A stretch of 64,000 bases of DNA from a virus. The position numbers and the translations under genes are program-made. The stretch is from IMG/VR virus record IMGVR_UViG_3300033143_004212, positions 19,405 through 83,404 of that record, one strand, 5' to 3'. The stretch's first letter is position 1. Every line of letters starts with the position of its first letter. Below the pieces are notes generated by a model. That model made no database searches. It was not told the origin of the DNA and saw nothing but the letters and a program-made list of their open reading frames with translations. Below are positions 9,748 through 18,941 of the stretch, in pieces.

Positions 9748-10962
9748 ATGGCAAACTTTTTTGATTTATACAAACGAAGAATGGCGATTAAAGGTAATTC
9801 TTTTTCAGAGAAAATGGAAAAAAATGCTAAAAAGGTATATGATACGTATATGAAAGATGCAAAAATAGAAACTGCTTATATTAATTTAAATACGTATGAA
9901 GTTGCAATGATTATAGATAAATCTGATGAAACTTTAAAACAATATATAGTTCTTGCAGATAAAGATTCTGTATTTGCAACTGGAGTAGTTTTTGAAATAG
10001 ATTATGTATTTTATATTATTTTACATGAAGAAGAAACTGCTCATGACCAGTATTTTAAAGGTTATGCAAAGAAATGTACTGACAATATAAATATAAAAAC
10101 TGAAACAGGATTATATAATTATTGGGTATATGTTGAAGGTGCAAATAAAATTAATATGAAAAGAACTGAAGAAGGCAATATAATTATAGATGACAACCAA
10201 GAGACTGGTAAAGTTATTATGAATAAAGGAGAAGGTTTTGAAAGTATTAAACCTTTACAAACTAGATTCTTTATAGGACAAGACGTATATAAAGTAACTG
10301 GAAAAAGTACATTAAGAGATTTAGGATATTTAACAGTACAAAGTGATGATATTAATACATTTAGAGATAATTTTGCGATTGGAATTGCAAATTATTATGA
10401 TGAAGTTACTCCTGAATACAATTACTATATCTCCGCAGAACTTGTTCCAGATGTTGTAATAACAAAAGATACAGAATATGCTATATCAGATATATTAGAA
10501 ATTGTAATAAAAGATAATTTAGGTAATCTAGTAAGTAAACCTTATACAATAGATGTAATTGCTACGGAAATTAATATAGATGGAAGTAATATTACTCCTT
10601 TAGAATTGGGAAATCATACTATTTATTTTACTTTAGATGATGATAAAAATTCAAGAGCTACAGTTGTAATTGATGTAGTAAAAGAAGGTACTACTGTTTA
10701 TGATTTCACTGGAGAAGATACTTTAATTTGGTCAGAAGAATCTGATTATATTATAACTAAAACAGTCGGTGGAACTCCTACTCCTGCAGTTTGGGTATTT
10801 ACTATTGAACAGGGAGATAGTTTAGTTGACTTAGTAATTATAGATGACTCTTCTTGCACTATTACCGCGAAAGAAGATATAGAAGTTGGAGATGTTGTTC
10901 TATTGGCAAAAAGCGGTGCTGAAGAAGTTAGAAAGAAAATAAGAATTAAAGCATGGTGGTAA
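9748..10962 (+). CDS. Structural protein with C-terminal Ig-like domains
   Basis: A 404-residue protein coupled to the preceding gene (TAGATG). Residues 1-230 form a globular head-neck type domain of unknown family. Residues from about 230 look like two Ig-like beta-sandwiches: the first around YISAELVPDVVITKDTEYAI and NHTIYFTLDDDKNSRATVVI, the second resembling BIG_2-type folds (TPTPAVWVFTIEQGD, DDSSCTITAKEDIEVGDVVL). Ig-like modules appended to phage virion proteins often face outward and bind weakly to surface sugars. The role is inferred from position among neck genes. Signal peptide and membrane spans are absent. Confidence 0.6.
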   Translation: MANFFDLYKRRMAIKGNSFSEKMEKNAKKVYDTYMKDAKIETAYINLNTYEVAMIIDKSDETLKQYIVLADKDSVFATGVVFEIDYVFYIILHEEETAHDQYFKGYAKKCTDNINIKTETGLYNYWVYVEGANKINMKRTEEGNIIIDDNQETGKVIMNKGEGFESIKPLQTRFFIGQDVYKVTGKSTLRDLGYLTVQSDDINTFRDNFAIGIANYYDEVTPEYNYYISAELVPDVVITKDTEYAISDILEIVIKDNLGNLVSKPYTIDVIATEINIDGSNITPLELGNHTIYFTLDDDKNSRATVVIDVVKEGTTVYDFTGEDTLIWSEESDYIITKTVGGTPTPAVWVFTIEQGDSLVDLVIIDDSSCTITAKEDIEVGDVVLLAKSGAEEVRKKIRIKAWW

Positions 10963-10976
10963 AAGGAGGTTAAAAG

Positions 10977-11471
10977 ATGGAACGCTCAAGAACAAATAGA
11001 GCAGTTTATAAAATGAATGCAAGTTTAAATAAAATAGCAAGAATACTTGCAGATGATGAAGAATTAAGAAAATTATTATTTTATCCATCAGATACTTTAG
11101 ATGATAATTTAGTAGATGTTACTAAAACAGAAGTAATAAATAAATGTACAGATATAGTAGCAAATTATCCTGATAGTATGGAATCTATTGGTGGTTTTTT
11201 AGTTATTGGGATTCCAGAAGGACATAGGAATAAAAATAATCCAAAATATTTTGATATCGTTCTTACTATTGATATAATGGTACATGAGGGCAGTGAAAAA
11301 TTTGGAGTAGGATTAAAAGCTCTTGAAATTTTTAATTTAATTGATTATTTGCTTACTGAAACAGATATACAGGGTATTGGTTTATTAAAATTAAAAGATT
11401 TCTTTTATCAAGTTTATACGCCAACTGTAAAAGGTTATACAATTGTTTTTACTAATAGAGATATGAACTAA
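10977..11471 (+). CDS. Tail-completion / neck protein candidate
   Basis: A 164-residue protein with a strong AAAGGAGG site. The fold looks mixed alpha/beta, with a beta-rich middle (GGFLVIGIPEGHRN, YFDIVLTIDIMVHEG) and a C-terminal beta segment (YTPTVKGYTIVFTNRD). This resembles the size and layout of tail-terminator or tail-completion proteins that cap the tube below the neck. I do not recognise a motif, so the name is by position. It overlaps the next ATG by one base (TAATG), implying translational coupling. Confidence 0.5.
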   Translation: MERSRTNRAVYKMNASLNKIARILADDEELRKLLFYPSDTLDDNLVDVTKTEVINKCTDIVANYPDSMESIGGFLVIGIPEGHRNKNNPKYFDIVLTIDIMVHEGSEKFGVGLKALEIFNLIDYLLTETDIQGIGLLKLKDFFYQVYTPTVKGYTIVFTNRDMN

Positions 11472-13117
11472 TGGGAAGTTTATTTCATAGAGATAAATAT
11501 AATAGAGTTTATAGTTTAATGAGTAAGTATGAAGAAGTAAAAGCTTGATACAGTTATGTAGGTGCTTATGCAAATCATGGATATGATGGAACTAATCCAT
11601 TATATGTTTCTATTTTTTCTTATATAGATGATGGGAATAAAGAAAGATCAACTAATATTAGAGGAACTAGTGCTAGACAATATTATATTTATAATCAAGG
11701 ATTATCTTTAGCAGATATAAATATTCCCAAAAGCAGTAAAGAAAAAGTAACATCAGCTTCTCAATTTAAAACTATGCTTGATTCAGAAGTTGATAAATAT
11801 TTATCTAAAGTAGCAGGTAAATATAAAGGTATGCCTGATGCGGTAGCTCATAAAATTTTAGAAAGAAGAGTAAAAGAACATCAAAAAGATTTAGGTATAC
11901 ATCCAGTAGGTTCAAATGAAGAATTTAATAGAAGATTCATTAAAGCAGTTTTTAGAAATGCTGAAATCGGTCCTCAAAGAGAGATGCATGATGAAATTAA
12001 AAAAGCTTTTAAAGGATTACAAACTTTTATTAATAAGAATATAGAGCAAGGTGCCGCAGAAATAAAAGCAAAAAATGATATTGGTTCTGGAAAAAAAAAT
12101 TATTATGTTTTAGAAATAAAAAATGGTGTAACAAGATTAGAAAGAGAATATTATAAATTATTAAAAAAATTAGCGATTACTATTTCAAAAGCTTCTGAAG
12201 AGGGTGCGTTAGATGCTGGAGCAGAAGCTAAAATAATTACATTATTAAATTCATTGAAAAGTAAAGTACTTGCTTATGAGAAGAAAGCAAATCGCAAACC
12301 TGTTAAAGGAACTACAATTCGTTATATTAATTCTAATGGAGTAAAAATGGATTTAAAAGATTTAACGGTAGGGAAAGATAAAGATCGTAAATTACATTTA
12401 ATAAATTTGGTTTCAAGTATTTTAGGTAATGCGGCAGGTCTTGGTTATGAAATTTCTATTTTGGCGGCGGCATCAGCCTTGATGGATAGAGGTCAAAAAG
12501 ATATAGAAAAATTTAGAGACGTTTCGCATGCTGAAATGAAAGGTAGGATACTTGATTTATTAACAAAAGACTCTCGAACTTTTAAATCAAAAAAAGGAGC
12601 AAAAAAATTCTCAGGAGCGGTTACTGGAGATTTAGTTATAGATGGAGTAACTTCAAAAGCAGACGTAATGTTTAAAATAGAAGACATAGTAAAAGGAACT
12701 CATCAAGAATTTAAAATTTCTGCTAAAAATTATAAGAGTTCTAATTTTAAGCTTCATACTGGAAAAGTACAAAATTTTGCATCAGCTATCGCCGCGAAAG
12801 GGAGAGAAAAAGAAGCTTATATTACACGTTCAATGTTTGATACTATCTCTTGGTATCCTGCTTATTTTAATACTGATGGTAGCGGTAATTATAAAGGGGA
12901 TACTCAAAACAATTCTGTATTTAATGTTTTTAGAACAATGCTATTATTGAATTTAGATTATTTTTATGGGTTTGATATAACTCATTTATTTTCTTCAAGG
13001 GATCAAAATCCTACAGCAATAGCAGATGCAATAATGAAAAGTACTATTAAAAGGATTCAAATTAATGGAGATTCAATTAGTTTAACAGTGAAAGCGGTGA
13101 AGAAGGATGTACAATAG
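11471..13117 (+). CDS. Large protein with possible PD-(D/E)XK nuclease motif
   Basis: A 548-residue protein starting at ATG 11471, which overlaps the previous stop. One TGA (Trp in VKAWYSY, near residue 26) must be read through, so standard calling would lose the first 100 residues. The middle is helical and lysine-rich. From about residue 385 the sequence has SKADVMFKI followed by QEFKISAKNY, an Asp then Glu-x-Lys spacing like the core of PD-(D/E)XK nucleases. The C-terminus continues with aromatic-rich helices. Its location between neck and tail-tube genes suggests a virion or assembly protein; the nuclease idea is tentative. It overlaps the next gene by 11 nt. Confidence 0.55.
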
Positions 13118-13967
13118 ATTAAAATTATTTGGAGCAAGACCTGTTTTTGATAAAGATTTAAAAGTTTATTTATACCCTTTAACACTTAGTTATATAATTG
13201 ATACTTTTGATGAAGAAACTTTATTTTTATTCCCTATGAATATTATTGCAATGGATGAATATGATTTAAAAACACAAGCTAATGAAATAATGGATAGATC
13301 AAGAAGAACTGCTAAACCAATTCGTAATCTTACTTTAACAAGATATGAAATCATTATGATTTATATTATGAATGGGATATCAAGTAATAAACCTGAATTA
13401 TTTGTAGATATGATTAATGGGTTTTTAAGAATATTTGAAGGAATTTTTAAATCAGAATTTGATTTTAATATGAAACTTTTTCAATTTTATTCTAAAGAAC
13501 AGATTACGATTGAAAAAATAACATATGAAGAAGATAAAATGGGCAAAATAGTTAAAAAGTATGTAAAAGATTTTTTAATTATAAATGAGAATAACTTTGA
13601 ACAAATTTGCGATTCAATAAAAGAAGTAAGTGGTTGGAATATGGGTGCTAATGAAAATAAGCCTGTCTACAATCCGGCAAGTGAGAAGGCAAAGCGAATA
13701 GCTGAAAAATTAGAGATGTCTAGAAAAAAGATACAAGCAATTAAAGCTAAATCATCAGACGAAGTAACACTAACAGACTTAATTTCTGCTTATTGTACAC
13801 AGACAAAAATCAATCCGAATGAAGTAGTCGGCACTTATACTTTATTCCAGTTTTTCTTACAAAGTGCGAGAGAATCCCTATTCTTAGAATACAATACGAG
13901 TATTCAAGCTATGCTTCATGGGGCTTCCGAAGTTAAATTAAAAAATTGGAGCAAAAAAATAAATTAA
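13107..13967 (+). CDS. Tail-assembly protein of unknown function
   Basis: A 286-residue, mostly helical protein overlapping the preceding gene by 11 nt. It carries short stretches reminiscent of proteins encoded next to tail tube genes (TLTRYEIIMIYIMNG, QSARESLFLEYNTSIQAMLH). No catalytic motif, signal peptide or membrane segment is visible. It precedes the tail tube gene rather than lying between tube and tape measure, so it is not the standard chaperone position. I can only call it a probable head-tail or tail assembly protein. Confidence 0.5.
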   Translation: MYNRLKLFGARPVFDKDLKVYLYPLTLSYIIDTFDEETLFLFPMNIIAMDEYDLKTQANEIMDRSRRTAKPIRNLTLTRYEIIMIYIMNGISSNKPELFVDMINGFLRIFEGIFKSEFDFNMKLFQFYSKEQITIEKITYEEDKMGKIVKKYVKDFLIINENNFEQICDSIKEVSGWNMGANENKPVYNPASEKAKRIAEKLEMSRKKIQAIKAKSSDEVTLTDLISAYCTQTKINPNEVVGTYTLFQFFLQSARESLFLEYNTSIQAMLHGASEVKLKNWSKKIN

Positions 13968-13980
13968 GGAGGAACAATCC

Positions 13981-14805
13981 ATGAAATTTGGTATTAGAGA
14001 AGTTGCAAACGTAACTTTTAGAACTTTATCATCTATAGTTATTGGTGGTCAAACTTTCGGTATCGGCGAGCCTGTTCTTTATTTTGACTCTTTAAAAGCT
14101 TCTACTTTAGCAGGAAATGCTAATACGGTATTTGCTATGGGTGGAAGAGGAAATAATAAACTTTTAGGTTGGGACGGAGACAAGGAAATAACATTCACTA
14201 TCGAAGACGCTCTTATTTCTCAAGAATCTTTCGCTATCCTTTCAGGTGCGGACTTAGTATCATATGACGGTTCAGCTACAAAAGCTAAACTTCATAAAAG
14301 AGAAATTTTACAATTAGACTCTTCAGAAGAAGTTACAGTTTCACAAATTATTCTTGAAGATAATGCGGATTTCCCAGTTTTTATGTATCTAAGTAATGCA
14401 GATGAAGAAATTCTTGATCTAATTATCGATCCTGTTATAAATGTAGACGGAGTTACAGTTGAATTTACTACAGTAACAGTACCTTCATTAGCAGAAGATG
14501 ACTGGGTTATAGTTGATTACTACTACGAAAGTCTTAAAGTTGTTAAATCTCTTGTTGTTAAAAATGATTCATTCGGTGGATATTACAAAGTCGAAGGAGA
14601 TTCTTTATGGAGAAGAGAAAAAGATGGTGTTGATTTAGCAGCATACTTAACAATTCCTAGAGCAAAAATTAGAACTAACTTTGAATTCTCAATGACACCA
14701 GATGGAGATCCATCTACATTCACATTCGAATTAGATGCTTTCCCTACTAGTATTAGTGGTGTTGGAACTAACGTTCTATTCACAATGGATATTGAAGAAG
14801 ACTAG
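13981..14805 (+). CDS. Major tail (tube) protein
   Basis: A 274-residue beta-rich protein. Its start, MKFGIREVANVTFRTLSS, resembles tail tube proteins of Bacillota siphophages. The interior has the alternating beta pattern of tube monomers (ITFTIEDALISQESFAILSG) and an Ig-like insertion near YYYESLKVVKSLVVKN. The C-terminal region (FEFSMTPDGDPSTFTFELDAFP) matches the usual tube end. It has a strong AAGGAGG site, expression-biased codons and a hairpin after the stop. The long tail tube would be built of stacked hexamers of this protein. The tape measure follows after two short genes, supporting the call. Confidence 0.8.
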   Translation: MKFGIREVANVTFRTLSSIVIGGQTFGIGEPVLYFDSLKASTLAGNANTVFAMGGRGNNKLLGWDGDKEITFTIEDALISQESFAILSGADLVSYDGSATKAKLHKREILQLDSSEEVTVSQIILEDNADFPVFMYLSNADEEILDLIIDPVINVDGVTVEFTTVTVPSLAEDDWVIVDYYYESLKVVKSLVVKNDSFGGYYKVEGDSLWRREKDGVDLAAYLTIPRAKIRTNFEFSMTPDGDPSTFTFELDAFPTSISGVGTNVLFTMDIEED

Positions 14806-14822
14806 TATTAAAAATTAAATAT

Positions 14823-14852
14823 TTGGAGAGATTAATTTCTCTCCAATAATTT
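14823..14852 (+). terminator. Hairpin with TTAATT loop after the tail tube gene
   Basis: A 9-bp stem TTGGAGAGA/TCTCTCCAA encloses the loop TTAATT and is followed by TAATTT. It probably acts as a partial terminator, reducing expression of the chaperone genes relative to the abundant tube protein. Confidence 0.65.
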
Positions 14853-14877
14853 ACTTTAGAGAAGAAAGGATGAATAA

Positions 14878-15156
14878 ATGAAGATAACGTTTAAGGATAT
14901 TATTTGTCAAAGTTTAAGAAATAACCATATACAAAGAATTTTAAATGATTTTGGTATTATTACGCATGATAGAGATCCTCATGATATAATAGAAGATGTT
15001 GCGGTTGTTTGAAAAATTTTAAAGAAAGAAGAACAAGGAATTGCTATAAAGTATTATTTAGCACAAGCATTAGTAGGAATTAGACATAAATATAAATTTG
15101 TATTATTAATGGATATGTATACAAGAGAAAACAAGGAGGAACAAAATGAATATTAA
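14878..15156 (+). CDS. Small protein, tail chaperone candidate (first)
   Basis: A 92-residue protein that exists only with UGA=Trp: the TGA near 15010 gives VAVVWKILKK. The start ATG 14878 follows GAAAGGATG. It is helical with a charged N-terminal half. It overlaps the next gene by 11 nt, and the SD of that gene (AAGGAGGA) lies inside its own last codons. Two short overlapping genes between tail tube and tape measure are the usual place of the tail assembly chaperones. Many phages make these by ribosomal frameshifting, but here the second has its own start and ribosome site. Family not recognised. Confidence 0.6.
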
Positions 15157-15703
15157 AAGAATAAAAGAACTTTCTAAAATTGAAAATAACATCAAAATGA
15201 TTAAAGTAGGAAATGAATTTATTAATGTAATTAAATATTTACCATCTGAAAAGAAAATGCTTTTCGTATATGATGTATTAGGCAGAAGTATTATATCAGG
15301 TAGAGTTAATCCTGTAGCAGTTGATATTTCAGTTTATGTAAATATTGTAATGAATTATTCTGATGTAGAAATAAATTTGGGAGAAGATAACATTTTTGAA
15401 GCATATGATATATTAGTACAAACTGGTATGCTAGATAAAATATTAGAAGCAATTCCTAAAGCAGAAATTGATTTAATGTTTGAGTATGTTAAAGATGCGA
15501 TTGAAACTGAATTAGCATATTTACATTCTGCAAGTGCAGCAATCTCTGATATTGCAAAAACTATAGCAGATAGTGCTATTGGAATGTTAAAGGAAAATCC
15601 TGAAATGTTAAATGTAAATGAAGTATTGTCAGAATCAAGAGAAGGTGTGGGAATACCAGCACCAGTAGAAAAAGAAAAAGAAATAGTATCGTTAGTTGAA
15701 TAA
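15146..15703 (+). CDS. Tail assembly chaperone candidate (second)
   Basis: A 185-residue protein immediately before the tape measure gene. It is helical (VDISVYVNIVMNYSDVEINLG, YDILVQTGMLDKILEAIP), a pattern I associate with tail assembly chaperone-like proteins that coat the tape measure during tube growth. The C-terminus is charged (PVEKEKEIVSLVE). It overlaps the preceding small gene by 11 nt with an internal AAGGAGG. The stop codon lies inside the stem of a strong terminator that separates it from the tape measure. Confidence 0.55.
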   Translation: MNIKRIKELSKIENNIKMIKVGNEFINVIKYLPSEKKMLFVYDVLGRSIISGRVNPVAVDISVYVNIVMNYSDVEINLGEDNIFEAYDILVQTGMLDKILEAIPKAEIDLMFEYVKDAIETELAYLHSASAAISDIAKTIADSAIGMLKENPEMLNVNEVLSESREGVGIPAPVEKEKEIVSLVE

Positions 15704-15729
15704 TCCGTTAATTCGGATTATTTTTTTTT
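15699..15729 (+). terminator. Strong intrinsic terminator, TTAATT loop
   Basis: A 9-bp stem AATAATCCG/CGGATTATT with loop TTAATT is followed by nine T. The TAA of the upstream gene is part of the stem. It should sharply reduce read-through into the tape measure gene, whose product is needed in only a few copies. Confidence 0.88.
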
Positions 15730-15821
15730 GCTCTAAATGGATGGGCAATATTATTTAAATATCCTAATAGATTTTTGATTTTTATATAGGAATACAATAG
15801 ATTTTAAAAGGAGGAATTATA

Positions 15822-18800
15822 ATGGCTGATTTTAGATATACCTATGAATTAGCAATGGCAAAGGTCTCTAAAAAACAATCATTGAAGGAATTAGAACAAT
15901 TTTCGGATGCAGTAAGAAAAATTTCACCAGAAATCTCTCCTTTTAGTCAAAAGGATTTAAAAAGACTAGATAGAGATTTAAGAAAGGCTAAAGCTACAAT
16001 TAGCGATACTTTCTCTGGACAACAATATGTTCAATTTGATGAAATGAATAAATCTTTAAAGAAAGCCGGAGTTAATCTACAAGATGTCAATGCGAAGATA
16101 GTCGCAATTAAAAAAGCAGGCAATGCAGTTACTGGAATTACTGGCAAATATCAACAACTAAGCCAACAAATGTCTAAGACTGCAGTGATTCAAGCAAGAA
16201 TGAATAAATTTGCGGCAACTTTTGTGAAATTAGTAAATTTCAAAGTTTCAATTGCGGCATATCAATTTGTCACACAACAATTAAGAGAAGCATTAGAATA
16301 CACAAAAGAACTAGATAAGACATTAACTGAAATTGCAACAGTTTCAGGTTTTTCTAGAGATCAATTAGAAAAATTTGCGATATCATTCAATAAAATGGCT
16401 TATGAAATGGGTCGTACTACGAATGAAATGGCTCAAGCTTCAGTAATCTTCTTTAGACAAGGTAAAGAGACTGCAGAAGTTATGCATTTAGTTGAAGCTA
16501 CAACTATTGCGGCATCTATTGCGCAAACAGAAATGGCTCAAACGTCAGAATACTTAACAGCTACATTAAATGGTTTTAAATTAGAAGCTACGGATGCAAT
16601 GTCTGTAGTAGATAAATTCTCTGCTATTGCTGCTAATGCCGGTACATCATTTGAAGAACTAGCTATTGGTTTAACAAAAGTTGCATCAGGAGCATCTAAT
16701 GCGGGAATAGACCTTGACCATATGTCATCTTATATTGCTACAGTTTCTGAAGCAACTAGAGAGACTGCAACAAATGTTGGTACATCTTTCAAAACTATTA
16801 TCGCTCGTATGAGAGGTATTACATCAGAAGGACATGAATCAGCAGATAGCTTAAATAGAGTAGACAAAGCTTTACAAGGATTAAGTATTTCTCTTAGAGA
16901 TGATGAAGGTCAATTAAGAGACTTACAAGATGTAATTGCTGAATTAGGAGCAAAATGGCAAGGATTAGACGTAAATACTAAGTCTTATATCGCGACAGTA
17001 ATTGCCGGTACTAGACAACAAAATAGATTCATTGCATTAATGGATAACTATGACAGAAGTTTAGAAATTTTAGAAACTTCTCTTAATAGTGCAGGCGCGG
17101 CTCAAGCACAATTTGGACAATATACAGAAGGTATCGAATATTCAATTAATCAATTAAGAGCTTCTGTAGAAGAGTTATGGCCTACATTACTATCTGGAGA
17201 TGCAGTAAAATTCTTAGTTAAAGGGTTAACTGGATTAGTTAAAATGTTAACTTATGTTTCTAAGAATATAGATCATATAGCATTAGTTATGATAGTCTTT
17301 AATAAAGCAATTTCTAAAATGGTTATGAGTGCGCATTTAGGTGCGACTGAAATGTCAACACTTAGTCAATCATTAGTTGTTCATGGAGGACATGTTAAAA
17401 GATTAACTACAACTTATAGAGTACTTGCAAAACAAAGACAAAAAATGAAAACAGATAAATTTGCTGAAACATTCTTATCTAGTAGCGACTGGGAAAGATA
17501 TTCAACAGGAGTATCTAAAGCAGCAGAAGCTTATAAAGCAATTTCTGCTCCTATAAAAGATATGACTAGCCAAATGGAAATTTACAAAATTAGTGTAAAT
17601 GAAGCAACATTAGCAGTAGAAGAGTTTGGTAGAAAATGGAGTAAAAGTTCAAGAAGAGGAACTAAAGCCGATTTATTCGCAGTAGAAAGAAAAGGCGAAT
17701 TTGAAGGACAAAGAGGACTAGATCCAAAAACTTTAAAAATTGAAAATCAAGAACTTTATAATATAAGACTTAAAGCTATGCATTTGAATGAAAAAGATAC
17801 AATTTTATATGAACAACAATTAGCATCAGCGAGAACTCAAGTAGGATTAAAGCAAGAAGCTTTAACAGCACAACAAGCGATGAACCCATTACTTACAAGT
17901 GCTAGAACAGAACAAGAATTAATGAAAAAAGCAGTCCAAGAGGAAGTTGCTTATAGAAAACAACAAGAAATATTAATAAATAAAGCTAGAAAACAACAAT
18001 TATTAATGAAATCAGCATTAATGCTTTCATTAGTAGTAGTATCTTCTCTTTCTGATGCTATTAAAAATGCAGATGGAAGTATAGAAGATACGAGAGATAG
18101 AATATTAAAACTTACTAACTCTATTGGTAGCATGTTACTTTTATTAGGTCCACCTATTGGCAAAGCTATTGGTGCGGCTATAATGGTTGGAAGTGCTTTA
18201 ATCCAAAAATTATGGAAAACTAATAAAGAAAAATTAGAAGAATTTAGAAATAGTATTAAAGCAGTAAGTGACGAAATAAAAGTATTAGGAGAAATGGGAG
18301 ATGCTTATGAAGAGTTAAGAAAGAAAGCCGCCGCAGGTGGTATTAGTTTCTTATCTGGAGAAGAGCAAGAACGACTATATGATTATATGCTAAGATTATC
18401 AGAATTAGAAGATATTGAAATAGTAGATTACTCTCCTGATGGAAAACCTATTATAGATATGACTAAATCAGTTGAAGAATTAATTGCGGCTAGAAGAGAA
18501 TTACTTCAAATAGATAAAGAAGGAATAAATAGTGCTTCTGAATTTAAGAAAAAATGGGAAGAAGCAAGCGATGTAGAAATGATTCAAATGGAGCATCTAT
18601 GGGAATCTCCTGCAGGTGATAACATTGTAGAAGAATTATCTAAGCAAGCAGTTCAAGCAATAAAACTTGAAAAACAATATGAACTTTTAATGGAAAAATT
18701 TACTTTCTTACTCAATGAAACTGCGGAATTTAAAGGCTCTTTCTTAGAGAATTTCGTAAAATATTTTGATACTGGAGAAATTGGACCAGAATTATTAACT

Positions 18801-18941
18801 AATGTTGAAGAAATATATAATACAATTCAAACTGCTTTTGCAAAAAAAGCAAGAGAAGGATTAATTTCTAAGGATGAAGCAAATGAAATTATTAATGCTA
18901 CAATGGGAATAAAAATATATTGAATTAGCAAAAGAAACTAA
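15822..18941 (+). CDS. Tape measure protein, N-terminal part
   Basis: The first 1039 residues of a very long helical protein with AAAGGAGG before its ATG. Residues 150-420 carry the TP901-type tape measure core (ELDKTLTEIATVSGFSRDQL, FFRQGKETAEVM, SSYIATVSEATRETATNVGT, FKTIIARMRG). Later segments include hydrophobic stretches (LMLSLVVVSSLSDAI; SIGSMLLLLGPPIGKAIGAA) that could insert in the host membrane at DNA ejection. The frame ends soon after position 18911: UGA 18921 is read as Trp, then six codons later TAA. The next frame continues the same kind of protein without its own ribosome site. I treat this as one gene broken by a single-base frameshift at an A5 run. Confidence 0.85.

Noticed and set aside
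15730-15822. Promoter between the terminator and the tape measure gene
   Set aside because: Only poor -35/-10 pairs with 12-15 nt spacing were found; nothing comparable to the other promoters.
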